Source: JAJFUI01 sp963754135
Lineage (GTDB): Bacteria > Planctomycetota > Planctomycetia > Pirellulales > Thermoguttaceae
Assembly: GCA_963754135.1 (NCBI GenBank)
Contig: CAVWEY010000002.1
Span: 372,001 to 436,000, forward strand
Reading direction: 5' to 3'
Length of the DNA: 64,000 bases
The first letter of the stretch is position 1, and each line of letters begins with the position of its first letter. Below the pieces are notes generated by a model. That model worked only from the letters and a program-made list of their open reading frames with translations. It did not search any database and was not told where the DNA came from. Of this stretch, positions 46,215 to 54,859 are shown in pieces. Made by a program: the position numbers and the translations under genes.

Positions 46215-48204
46215 CGACCTCCAACCGCACGGCCATCCCACCCGCGCCCCGGCCAGCCAGCGCGGCCGCACCGCCGAGGTGCTCGAACACGCCAAGACGC
46301 TCGGCAAGCAGTTGGACGTGACCATCGACGGCCACCCGATCACCGTGCCGCTGGGCACCACGATCCTCGAGGCCGCCCGGGAACTTGGCATCCGCATCCC
46401 GACCCTCTGCTATCACGAGGACCTGTGCCTGGCCGGCGTGTGCCGGATGTGCCTGGTCGAGGTGGAGGGGCAGCGGACCTTGCAGTCGGCGTGCAGCTAC
46501 CCGATCACCGCGCCCATCCGGGTGAAGACCCACACCGCCGCCGTGCGCAAGGCGCGGCGGCACGTGCTCGACCTCTTGTTGGCCAACCACTACGGCGAGT
46601 GCTATGCCTGCGGGCGGAACAACAACTGCGAGTTGCAGGCCCTGGCCCAGGAATACGGCGTCGATTTCTTCCGCTTCGGCCACCCCGAAAAGCCGCGCTA
46701 CGAGATCGACGCATCGAGCCACGCCGTGGTCCGCGACATGAACAAGTGCGTCCTCTGCCGCCGCTGCGTCCGCACCTGCATCGACCTCCAGGAGGTCGGC
46801 GTGCTGGAGGCCATCGACCGCGGCAACCGCATCAAGATCGCCACCTTCTGCGACAAGCCGCTGGCCGAGGTGATCTGCATCAACTGCGGCCAGTGCATCA
46901 ACCGCTGCCCCACCGGCGCGCTGCGGGCCAACGACATGACCGACGAGGTCTGGGACGCCATCGACGATCCCGCCAAGCACGTCGTGATCCAGACGGCGCC
47001 CAGCCCGCGGGCCGGGATCGGCGAGTGCTTCGGCCTGGAGCCCGGCCACAGCCTCACCTTCCAGATGAACACCGCGTTGCGCCGCTGCGGCTTCGACCGG
47101 GTGTTCGACACCAACTTCGCCGCCGATCTGACGATCCTTGAAGAAGGGACCGAACTGCTCTTGCGGCTTCATCGCGCACTGACCGGCGCCGAGCGGGGCG
47201 AAGGCGGAATGGGGAAGGGGGACCGCTCCATTCCCGGCTCCGCTCTCCCCCTTCCCCGTTCCGCCTTCCCCCTTCCGATGTTCACCAGTTGCTCGCCCGG
47301 CTGGGTCAAGTACGCCGAGCATTTCTATCCCGATTATCTCGGCAACCTTTCCACGGCAAAAAGCCCGCAACAGATGTTCGGGGCCGTGCTGAAGACGTTC
47401 TACGCCCAGCAGGCGGGCCTGGATGCCGAGAACGTCGTCACCGTGGCCCTGATGCCCTGCTCGGCCAAGAAGTTCGAGTGCAACCGGCCGGAAATGTGCG
47501 CCAGCGGCTACAAGGACATCGACTACGGCCTGACCACCCGCGAGTTGGCCAAGATGATCCGCGAGGCGGGCGTCGATCTGCCCAACATGCCCAAGTCCGA
47601 TTTCGACGACCCTTTCGGCTCGGCGACCGGCTCGGGCGTGATCTTCGGCGCCACCGGCGGCGTGATGGAGTCTGCTCTGCGCACCGTCGTGGAACTCGTG
47701 ACCGGCAAGAAGATCGAAAACCTCTTCGACCACGCCGAGGTCATCCCGCTCCGCGGCTTCGAGGGCATCCGCTATGCCGAGCTGCCGATCACCGGGGTCG
47801 GGCCGGTGCCGCTGCTCGTGGCGCACTTGTTCGACGACTGGAATTGGCTCAAGGGCGTCACGCTCAAGGTCGCGGTCGCCCACGGCACGGCCAACGCCAA
47901 GCGGGTGATGCAAGACATCAGGGCCGGCGGCCGGCTCAGCCAATGCCACTTCATCGAGTTCATGGCCTGTCCCGGCGGCTGCTTGGGCGGCGGCGGGCAG
48001 CCGATTCCCACCAGTCCCCAAATCCGCGCCGCCCGCGCCAAGGCCATCTACGACGAAGACCGCTCCTACAGCGTGCGGAAATCGCACGAGAACCCCGCCC
48101 TGCTGCGGCTCTACTCCGAATTCCTCACCGACGGCCCTTGCGGCCACCGCAGCCACGAATTGCTGCACACCACGTACACGCCGCGGGGGAAGTATATCGC
48201 ATAG
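46207..48204 (+). CDS. hydA: Hydrogenase module 2: [FeFe] hydrogenase catalytic subunit HydA
   Basis: 665 residues, paralogous to the first HydA. A 37-residue N-terminal tail precedes the [2Fe-2S] domain (CYHEDLCLAGVCRMC), the His-ligated cluster (HYGECYACGRNNNC), two [4Fe-4S] motifs (CVLCRRCVRTC, CINCGQCINRCP) and the H-cluster: L1 TSCSPGW (Cys362), L2 MPCSAKKFE (Cys418), L3 MACPGGCLGGGGQP (Cys588, Cys592). Ser363 again replaces the proton-donating Cys. A different repeat-derived insert (GEGGMGKGDRS, SALPLPRSAFPLP) lies at the same place before L1. Intact; no accessory or maturation genes follow. Confidence 0.93.
   Translation: MNDDLQPHGHPTRAPASQRGRTAEVLEHAKTLGKQLDVTIDGHPITVPLGTTILEAARELGIRIPTLCYHEDLCLAGVCRMCLVEVEGQRTLQSACSYPITAPIRVKTHTAAVRKARRHVLDLLLANHYGECYACGRNNNCELQALAQEYGVDFFRFGHPEKPRYEIDASSHAVVRDMNKCVLCRRCVRTCIDLQEVGVLEAIDRGNRIKIATFCDKPLAEVICINCGQCINRCPTGALRANDMTDEVWDAIDDPAKHVVIQTAPSPRAGIGECFGLEPGHSLTFQMNTALRRCGFDRVFDTNFAADLTILEEGTELLLRLHRALTGAERGEGGMGKGDRSIPGSALPLPRSAFPLPMFTSCSPGWVKYAEHFYPDYLGNLSTAKSPQQMFGAVLKTFYAQQAGLDAENVVTVALMPCSAKKFECNRPEMCASGYKDIDYGLTTRELAKMIREAGVDLPNMPKSDFDDPFGSATGSGVIFGATGGVMESALRTVVELVTGKKIENLFDHAEVIPLRGFEGIRYAELPITGVGPVPLLVAHLFDDWNWLKGVTLKVAVAHGTANAKRVMQDIRAGGRLSQCHFIEFMACPGGCLGGGGQPIPTSPQIRAARAKAIYDEDRSYSVRKSHENPALLRLYSEFLTDGPCGHRSHELLHTTYTPRGKYIA
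47191..47276. repeat. Palindromic repeat inside hydA of module 2
   Basis: GGCGGAATGGGGAAGGGGGA and a near complement, CCCCCTTCCCCGTTCCGCC, lie on both sides of a small loop and are translated in frame before the L1 motif. The sequence is different from the repeat in the first hydA, but it sits at the equivalent position. Confidence 0.7.
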
Positions 48205-48227
48205 CGCAAGGCCGCCGTGTATAATAC

Positions 48228-48629
48228 ATGAGTGCCCTTGAATTGAGGACATCTGCCCGTAGACCTGGAATCGAAGGCGTGAACACGTTTCTTATCCAAG
48301 AGTCGTTCCCGCTTACGGCAAAGGGGCTGTTTGTCTTCGTGGGTAACGTGCTTTCTGGGGCCGTCGCACCAGGGATGACATTTGAAGTGCCTGAGGCAGG
48401 ACATAAGTGGCCCTTGACGGTAGAGTCTGTCGAGAGAGTAGTTGTGGCTGACGGAGCCAGAGTGGCGTTAGTCGTGAACAATGCGCGCAATGGCCCCGGT
48501 TTTCTTCCGGGCTTGGGGGTTGGGTATACGGCCGCGTTGAGTACACCGAGCGGATATGGACGGAAGAGACACGTCGCCGATCTTGTGGTGCACAACGAGT
48601 GCGTGGCAGCCGATGAATCGAAAACGTAA
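48228..48629 (+). CDS. Hypothetical protein with beta-barrel-like core
   Basis: 133 residues. The middle (LIQESFPLTAKGLFVFVGNVLSGAVAPGMTFEV) resembles the strand pattern of translation-factor domain II/EF-Tu barrels (FxI-x-G-x-GxVxxGxxxxG), but the match is only by shape. No catalytic motif. A TATAAT at 48220-48225 precedes the start too closely to serve as its -10 with a normal leader. Immediately downstream of the hydrogenase operon on the same strand; no functional link is evident. Confidence 0.5.
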   Translation: MSALELRTSARRPGIEGVNTFLIQESFPLTAKGLFVFVGNVLSGAVAPGMTFEVPEAGHKWPLTVESVERVVVADGARVALVVNNARNGPGFLPGLGVGYTAALSTPSGYGRKRHVADLVVHNECVAADESKT

Positions 48630-48705
48630 TGTGTTCTTGAGTCGAACCGGCAAGACGGATACAACAGAACCTTGATCCTGTGTCCCTTTTCGGAAGGGAT
48701 TGCCC

Positions 48706-48957
48706 ATGTGTGAAATCACGCTGTCCATAGCAGACCAATCCCTGGCGGCATTGAAACTGTCGCCGCAGCAAGCGGGCGAGGAGTTGCGGTTGGCGGCCGC
48801 CATGAAGCTTTATGAAATGGGCCGCCTGTCTTCCGGCGCCGCGGCGCAGTTGGCCGGCGTTCCCCGGCCCGTTTTCTTGATGAAACTTGCCGACTACGGC
48901 GTCGACACCTTCCGTCTCAGCAAGGAGGAACTCCAGCAGGAGACGCCACTTGCCTGA
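48706..48957 (+). CDS. UPF0175 family protein (antitoxin-like)
   Basis: An 83-residue protein from ATG 48706 with a GGAAGGG site upstream. The C-terminal half has the UPF0175 pattern: ELRLAAAMKLYEMGRLSSGAAAQLAGVPRPVFLMKLADYGV, a helix-turn-helix. These proteins are encoded in front of DUF3368 PIN-like toxins and are taken to be their antitoxins. The stop overlaps the putative toxin start by eight bases, a typical toxin-antitoxin organisation. Confidence 0.85.
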   Translation: MCEITLSIADQSLAALKLSPQQAGEELRLAAAMKLYEMGRLSSGAAAQLAGVPRPVFLMKLADYGVDTFRLSKEELQQETPLA

Positions 48958-49435
48958 AGTCATCTGCAACACGTCCCCGCTCCAGTACCTCCACCAACTC
49001 GGCCTGCTTCACTTGCTTCCCGCGTTGGTTGGCAAGGTGGTGGTCCCGTCGGCAGTTGCCCGGGAGTTGGCCGCGGGCCGGGCGTAGGCGTGGATTTGCC
49101 GGTCCCCGAGAAGTTGGAATGGGCCACGATCCGCGCCCCGCAGCGCCTCGGTGCTTCCCATGGTCGTTGACTTGGGCGCTGGCGAAACAGAGGTCTTGGC
49201 GTTGGCAATGGAATCCGGCGATGCCAAGGTGCTGCTCGATGACGCCCTGGCGCGGCGCATGGCAACAATGCTCGGTCTGGGTTTCCGAGGGACGTTGGGG
49301 TTGTTGCTCGATGCCAAGAAGGCAGGTACGGTAACAGCGGTTCGGCCGCTGCTGGATCGCCTCAAGGCGCTGGGATTCCGCCTTCGCCGCGATACCGAAC
49401 GCGGCGTCCTGGAACTCGCTGGCGAGAACTCTTGA
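48950..49435 (+). CDS. DUF3368 PIN-like toxin (two frameshifts)
   Basis: Reading through three frames gives one DUF3368 protein: VICNTSPLQYLHQLGLLHLLPALV (Asp/Asn-Thr-Ser start of a PIN domain, here Asn-Thr-Ser), VPSAVARELAAGRA; then frame two, GVDLPVPEKLEWATIRAP; then frame three, VVDLGAGETEVLALAMES (Glu), AKVLLDDALARRMATMLG (Asp pair), TLGLLLDAKKAGTV. Shifts occur near 49085 and 49150. The PIN acidic residues are present, so the original is an RNase-like toxin. As written, the gene is broken; either an assembly error or an inactivated toxin. TTG start overlaps the antitoxin stop. Confidence 0.7.
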
Positions 49436-49466
49436 ACTATGTGTAGCAGGTCAGTCGTCTGCGCAG

Positions 49467-50267
49467 TCAAGGCCGCATCGCCCGTTCGATCAGCCCGCGG
49501 TCGAAGTAGTTCATCGACATGCCGGCGTCGACGACGATCCGCTGGGCGTTGATGCCGCTGGAGTGCGGGCTGAGCAGGAATGCCGCCACCTGGGCGACCT
49601 CTTCGGTTTGCACCGCCTTCTTCCGCGGGATCACCTGCTCGGCGTAGAGGTAGGCATCGACGTAGCCCGGTATGCCCGCCGAGGCGGAGGTCTTCAACAG
49701 GCCCGGCGCCACGGCGTTGAAGCGGACCCGCGAGAAGCGGCTGAACGATTTCGCCAAGAACGCCAGCGACGAGTCCAACGCGGCCTTGATCGGGGCCATG
49801 TAGCCGTAGCTCTCGCTGGCCATCTGCGTGGTCGAGATGGAAATCGTCACCACCGAGGCGTCGGGATCCAGGAGGTCTTTCATCGCGTTGCAGAGCGCAA
49901 TGAGCGAGAAGCACGAGATGTCCACCGCCTGCAAGAACGCCTTCTTCGACGTTTCGTGGAACGGGCGGACGCCTTCCGAGTAATCGGCGAAGGCGATGGA
50001 ATGGACCATGCCGTGGAACTTTTCGCCCCGCCGGGCAAGCTCGTCGCGGAGCCGGGCGATCTCGTGCTCGTGTTCCACGTCGCAGACGTAGATTTCATCG
50101 CCGCCGAGCAGCTTGGCCACGTTCCGGCGCACTTCTTCGTTTTGCACAACGTGGACGCACTTGGCCCCCGCCTCGGCCAGCACGCGGCTGATGTGCCAGG
50201 CGACGCTCTTGCGGTTGGCCACGCCGAAAATGAGGACCGGTTTGCCGGTGAGTTGGAGAAAATCCAT
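49467..50267 (-). CDS. fabI: Enoyl-[acyl-carrier-protein] reductase FabI
   Basis: A 266-residue SDR of the FabI type that uses NAD(P)H to reduce the enoyl-ACP in each elongation cycle. It has GVANRKSVAWHISRVLAEAG (variant Rossmann), VHSIAFADYSEG, the catalytic Tyr and Lys in SYGYMAPIKAALDSS, FNAVAPGLLKTSASAGIPGY and SSGINAQRIVVDAG. ATG 50267 is the first good start; the reading frame continues upstream without a better one. It is the last gene of the minus-strand lipid cluster, 68 bases after the sialidase-like gene. Confidence 0.93.
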   Translation of the reverse strand: MDFLQLTGKPVLIFGVANRKSVAWHISRVLAEAGAKCVHVVQNEEVRRNVAKLLGGDEIYVCDVEHEHEIARLRDELARRGEKFHGMVHSIAFADYSEGVRPFHETSKKAFLQAVDISCFSLIALCNAMKDLLDPDASVVTISISTTQMASESYGYMAPIKAALDSSLAFLAKSFSRFSRVRFNAVAPGLLKTSASAGIPGYVDAYLYAEQVIPRKKAVQTEEVAQVAAFLLSPHSSGINAQRIVVDAGMSMNYFDRGLIERAMRP

Positions 50268-50335
50268 CGAGAGAGCTTGGGGATAATTGTGGTTCGCGCA
50301 CTTCGTGCGCGGGGGCGTCACACGGAGTGTGCCGC

Positions 50336-51526
50336 CTACTTGGGCTTGGAAAGAACATCCTGTCGCGCTGGCGCCCGATCCGGTGCAATCGCTCGGGCAT
50401 CATTCCCATAGAGCCATCGGTAATCGAGAGACATCAACTTCAGGCTGGCGAACCCCTGGTAGTAAGTCAGCAGGATGCGGTCGCCCAACGGCGTGATGCT
50501 CGTGTAGCAGCCGCCGTCGGCGTCAAGGCACCGGATATTGTGCCAACTCTCGCCGTCGTCCGTCGATATGGCGGAACTGAGCGGGCGGCGATCCTGGCTC
50601 TGGCTGTTGTTCCAGACGAGCAGCAAGTCGCCCGTCCGGGGAATCCGCTTGATGCTGGCCGGCGAATTGGGCGACACCAGGCCCTTGACCGCCTCCGGCG
50701 CTCCAAGTCAGGCCGCCGTCGCCGCTGTACGACTTGGCGATCAGTCCCAAGTCCGTGCGGATGAGCATCATCACCCGGCCGTCTTTCCGTTCCACCACCG
50801 CGGGCTCGTCGGCGCCGAACCGGTCGTTGGGCGCAAGGCCGCGGATGTCGGCGTCGCCGCCCTTTTTCCAACTCTTCCCTTCATCGTCCGAGTACAGGAC
50901 AAAACTCCGTAGGACCGCTCCGCGGACCCACCCGTCGAAGGCCGGCAAGAGAATCCGGCCGCTCTTGAGCCGGACTAGCCGGGCGTTGTTTTGCCCGGTG
51001 TAGCCCGTGTATTTCTTCCCGACCGGGATTTGATACTTGTACCGCTCCGGCCAGGTGCAGCCTTCATCGGACGACTTCCGGAAGCAAATCGAGCAGTCTT
51101 CGGTCGAGTCCTTCACGCAGTAGCTCAAAAGGATTCCGCCGCTCCTGAGCCGCAGTAATCCGGCCTCGAAGGTGGTCAGTTTGCCCTCGTTGGGGACGAT
51201 GACGCGGTCCTCGCCCCAGGTTTTGCCGTTGTCGTGCGAGGTTTTGCTCCAGAGTTCCGCCGGGCCGAAATCGCTGCCGGGTCTTCCGCCGTCCCCGTTC
51301 CACCGTCCATAGACGAGCAGCAAATTGCCGTTACGCAGCGGGAGGATGTCGGCCTCGCCGTTCCGCGGGTGCCGGGTGCTCTGGCGGACGAGGATGTGGC
51401 TCTCAGGCTCCAAAGTTCCTCCGGCAGCGACGGCGGCTGGCGACAAAAGCAGACTGGCGGCCAACACGGCCGCTGTTGGAGCGAGAGCGGCCGCGCAAGA
51501 CGCCGGGCGCGTAAAGCCGATCTCAT
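50336..51526 (-). CDS. Sialidase/BNR-repeat protein (one to two frameshifts)
   Basis: About 390 residues of a beta-propeller. Five Asp-box (S-x-D-x-G-x-[T/S]-W) motifs are visible: SHDNGKTW, SSDEGCTW, SDDEGKSW, SGDGGLTW and STDDGESW; the FRIP-like NGNLLLVYGRWNGD precedes. The first four are in one frame and the fifth in another, with a shift near 50695. The N-terminus from ATG 51526 (GAGGG seven bases upstream) has a signal-peptide core (LAASLLLSPAAVAAGG) in a third frame, so a second slip near 51490 is likely. Exported; substrate could be sialic acid or another glycan. It lies within the lipid cluster but is not obviously related. Confidence 0.75.
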
Positions 51527-51604
51527 GGAATTACCCTCGCAAGCCGATGAACCAAGGCATTTTGCCACAATTTGCAGGAAAGGGCAACGTCGCCAGGACC
51601 GGTT

Positions 51605-52051
51605 TCATGCTTCCGTCGATTGCCCGCGTTGTGCCGCGGTACACGCGAACTCAAATCGCACCGCCACCTTGCCTTCAACCGTCACCGTGGCCTTGAGGAA
51701 GAAGGCGTCGGCCAGCCGCTCGGTCAGTTCAACCTCCATGACGATCTTCTCGCCGGGCCGGACCATGCGCTTGAAGCGGACGTCGCCCATGCGCGTGGCG
51801 ACGGGCACTCTCGCCGGCCCTTCGGCTGACAGGAACCCGGAGAGGAGGATGGCCCCGCACTGCATGGCCGCCTCGCACAACAACACGCCCGGCACCAGCG
51901 GATAATCCGGATAATGGCCGGCGAAGAACCACTCGTCGCCGCGGAAGGTCTTGACGCCGACGATCCGCGTCTCGCTGCACTCGACGACCTCGTCGACCAG
52001 CAGGAACGGGTCGCGGTGCGGAATGGCGGCGAGGATTTCTTGGCGGGTTAT
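51605..52051 (-). CDS. fabZ: FabZ-like 3-hydroxyacyl-ACP dehydratase with ATA start
   Basis: 148 residues of a hot-dog dehydratase: EILAAIPHRDPFLLVDEVVE, FFAGHYPDYPLVPGVLLCEAAMQCGAILL (active-site His in AGHY-x-D-x-PLVPGV and Glu in CEAAMQ), DVRFKRMVRPGEKIVMEVEL. It removes water from 3-hydroxyacyl-ACP. There is no ATG, GTG or TTG at the right place: the frame opens after a stop with GGG-ATA-ACC, where ATA overlaps the stop TAA of the upstream gene. An ATG in place of ATA would make the usual ATGA overlap, so either ATA is used as a rare start or one base is wrong. Confidence 0.85.
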   Translation of the reverse strand: MTRQEILAAIPHRDPFLLVDEVVECSETRIVGVKTFRGDEWFFAGHYPDYPLVPGVLLCEAAMQCGAILLSGFLSAEGPARVPVATRMGDVRFKRMVRPGEKIVMEVELTERLADAFFLKATVTVEGKVAVRFEFACTAAQRGQSTEA

Positions 52052-53453
52052 CCCTTATCCTTCATCAGAAACGCATCCACGTCATTGGCCACGATCACGC
52101 CGTAGTTGACGGCCCCCAGCCAGCCGGACATGATAATGCCGACGCTGCCGGTATGATACAGCCCGGCAATCTGCTGGGGCAAGGCCCGGCTGACGGCCAG
52201 GCCCTCGAACTTCGTGCCGAAGCTGGCCCCCGCGAGGTGCCGGGTGTAGCGCTCGAAGGTCAAGGGCGTGGCCGCCTCGACGTGCGCCAGCCGGTCGCGG
52301 ACGTCCGGCACGTACTGCTCCATCGCCCGAAGCGTGTCTTCGACCACGGCCCGTTTGCCGGCGGCGTAGTCCTCCTGCGACAATCCGGCCCAGTCGGCGT
52401 AGTTGGCGTTCGTGCTGGCGACGACCACGCAACGGTCCAGGCCCGGCCGGCTCTGCGGATAGTAGAACGAGAAGGTGCGGCTGGTCACGTCCCGGCTCAA
52501 GAGCAGGTCGGTCCGGAACGCGGGGGCCGTCGAGCTGAACAGCAGGTCGCCGCACCGGCTCTCCTCGATGGGCGTCTCGGGCTTCAGGGCCATGTAGACT
52601 TGGGTGCTGGAGTTGTTCAGGCGGACTGCCCTGGCTTGATCCAGGAAATCGCCGTCCCAATGCTCGGGGCCGATAAGGCCGAAGATGGTGCCCAGCAGGT
52701 TGGCGTTGGAAACCACCGCCTTTGTGCTCACGCCGTTGCGCCGAACGTGACACCTTCCACGCGGCGGCCGGTGACGTGGACCTTCTCGACCGGGCATCGC
52801 GTGCGGACATCGACTCGGTTCTTCCTCAACGCCTGTTCCATCAGCCGGATCAACTGTTCTGTGCCGCCGCGGAACGTGTACACGCCTTTCGACATGAAGT
52901 TGGAGAAGACGATCCCGTACGTCAGGGCCGGGTCTTCCAGCGTCGAGCCGTTGGCGTAGGTAATCGGCTCCATCAGCAGCCGCACCACGTCCTCGCGGCC
53001 GGGAAAGAACCGCTCGAAAAGCTGCCCGGCGGTGGTCGTCTGATCGTCGTAGAAGTTCATGTTCCGGGCCGCCACGAAGAACTCCTCGACGTTGGCGGCC
53101 GGCACCTGGAACCGCTCGACCAGCAGCCGCGTGAAATCCCCGCGATCGAACGTTGTGGAGAGCGAGAACATCGGGTTGTCGAAGCGGATGTCTTTCAACT
53201 GGACGATCGAGTCGGCGATCTCGCTGCTCCAATAGCGGCGGCAGCTCTTGATCATGCCGACGGGAAAGCCGTGCAGGGCGACGTCGAAGACGTTCTGGCG
53301 GCGGTGGAACCACGTGGCAAGTCCGCCGAGCTTGTAATGCTGCTCGGCCAGCAATACGGAGCGGCCCGCCCGGGCGAGGACGTTGGCGGCGGTCATGCCC
53401 CCAAGCCCGCCGCCGATGACGACGACGTTGTAATTATCACGGAGTTCTTGCAC
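52048..53453 (-). CDS. CrtI/phytoene-desaturase-like FAD oxidoreductase 1 (one frameshift)
   Basis: About 468 residues. N-terminal FAD Rossmann motif VVVIGGGLGGMTAANVLARAG with the ADP-ribose-binding LAEQHYKLGG, then KGVYTFRGGTEQLIRLMEQAL typical of carotenoid desaturases, and at the end HTGSVGIIMSGWLGAVNYGVIVAND, the C-terminal FAD fingerprint. The two parts are in different frames, with a slip near 52740 (after VEGVTFG). Members desaturate or isomerise acyl or polyprenyl chains. The stop overlaps FabZ. It is the fifth gene of the eight-gene cluster, so it probably acts on ACP-bound chains. Confidence 0.85.
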
Positions 53454-53460
53454 GGAATCG

Positions 53461-54831
53461 CTATTTCAACAAGTGCTGATTGGCGATGCTGATGCCGCTG
53501 ATGATGGCGCCGACCACGCCGACCAAGCCTTGATCGTTGCCGCAGATGAAGAGGTTCTTCAGGTGCGAGGTGCCGTCGTGGCGTTTTTGGGCGGCGCCGT
53601 AAACCGCCCCTTCGGCGTGGCCGGTGAACCGCTGGATCGTCCGCGGCGTGAAGACGTCGGTCTCGACCACCGCCGGGCGGAAGTCGGGCACGAACCGCAC
53701 CGCCGAGGCCGCCAGCCGATCGTACCAATCCCGCTTCGCCTGCCGGTAGGTCTCCGGCTCCAGCGATGCCCAACGCTCGTAGTTGGCCAGCGCCGTGATC
53801 CGCATGATGCCTTCGTCCAGCGGCTCGGGATAGGCGAAGTTGTTGGGCGAGCAGACTGTTCCGCTCCGCAAGTCGATCAGATCGTCCGGTTTCTCGTAGT
53901 AAAACCGGTCGGAATCGTTGTAGAAGACGATCGTCCGGTCGTAGCCCAAACTGCGCGGCATCACGTTGAGGACGGAGATCGATTCCACCAGCGAGATACG
54001 GGCGTGCGGCTGGTCGTCCGGGCGATTGTCGTTGCAGAGCCGCATGGTCTCGGCAAAGCCGGCCGAGGAAAGGACGTTGCGGGCCTCCAACTCCGAGCCG
54101 TCCTCCAAGAAGACTTTCTCCACGGCCCCGTCCTTGACGGCGATCTTTTCGACGCCGGCCCGGAGCCGCAGCTCGCCGCCGTGCTCCTTGAAGCGCCCGG
54201 CGAGCATTTTGAGGATGCGTTGGATTCCGGCCAGCGGCCGGGCCAGCCCTTCCAGGAAGATCGAACGGAAGAGGATGCTGAACTGGTCAAACTCGATGTT
54301 GTGCTCCCGCGCCCCGCCGTAAAAAAGGATGGGGCAGAAGAGCATCTCGACCAGCAGCGGATCGCTGATCACGTCGGCGACGACCTTGCGGGCGGAGCGG
54401 TCCGCCCCCGATTGGCCGAACTGGGCGTAATCGTGCAGCGAGGCCACCAGCCGGCGGAAGTTGTCCACCTGCCGTGGAAACCGCCAGCGGACCTCCGATT
54501 CCAAAAGCCCGAAATCATTGGAGAACCGCAGAATCGCATTGGGAAAGATAATGGCCGAGCCGAGCTGCGGCACCAGGGCCCAGTCCTCCCAGGCGACGCG
54601 GAGTTGCCGAAAGAGCTTGGCCAGCGGGCCGGTCTTCGTGCCTTTTGGGCTGAAGTTGGTGATGGCGTGCAAGCCGACGTCGTATGTCCGGCCGCGGTGT
54701 TGGTAGAACGAGTTGAGGCCGCCGATCGCGCTATGGCGTTCGAGAATGCAGACCTTTCGGCCGAAATGGGCCAAGCGCACGCCGGCCGCCAGCCCCGACA
54801 TGCCCGCGCCGATGATGATCGTGTCGTACAT
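53461..54831 (-). CDS. CrtI/phytoene-desaturase-like FAD oxidoreductase 2
   Basis: 456 residues. FAD Rossmann motif TIIIGAGMSGLAAGVRLAHFG, LERHSAIGGLNSFYQHRGRTYDVGLHAITNF, the conserved LFCPILFYGGAREHNI and a C-terminal FAD-binding fingerprint LFICGNDQGLVGVVGAIISGISIANQHLLK. Intact and only distantly related to the neighbour. Seven bases separate the two genes, so they are co-expressed. The pair is a constant feature of this type of planctomycete cluster and of candidate ladderane lipid clusters in anammox bacteria, where related enzymes have been proposed to act on fatty chains; here the reaction is unknown. Confidence 0.88.
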   Translation of the reverse strand: MYDTIIIGAGMSGLAAGVRLAHFGRKVCILERHSAIGGLNSFYQHRGRTYDVGLHAITNFSPKGTKTGPLAKLFRQLRVAWEDWALVPQLGSAIIFPNAILRFSNDFGLLESEVRWRFPRQVDNFRRLVASLHDYAQFGQSGADRSARKVVADVISDPLLVEMLFCPILFYGGAREHNIEFDQFSILFRSIFLEGLARPLAGIQRILKMLAGRFKEHGGELRLRAGVEKIAVKDGAVEKVFLEDGSELEARNVLSSAGFAETMRLCNDNRPDDQPHARISLVESISVLNVMPRSLGYDRTIVFYNDSDRFYYEKPDDLIDLRSGTVCSPNNFAYPEPLDEGIMRITALANYERWASLEPETYRQAKRDWYDRLAASAVRFVPDFRPAVVETDVFTPRTIQRFTGHAEGAVYGAAQKRHDGTSHLKNLFICGNDQGLVGVVGAIISGISIANQHLLK

Positions 54832-54859
54832 CAGTTGCCAACGCTCAGCGTCGCGCCGT

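Noticed and set aside
44931..46397. A minus-strand open frame of 488 codons opposite NuoF of module 2
   Set aside because: Low-complexity Ala/Gly/His-rich product with no family signature; the plus-strand NuoF motifs are unambiguous.
45919..48252. A long minus-strand open frame of 777 codons antisense to HydA
   Set aside because: It is a by-product of GC-rich codon use opposite a strongly conserved gene; no domain is visible, and it runs antisense through all HydA motifs.
48228..48629. Reading the 133-residue protein as an EF-Tu domain
   Set aside because: Only a loose strand pattern matches; no G-domain or conserved EF-Tu residues are present.
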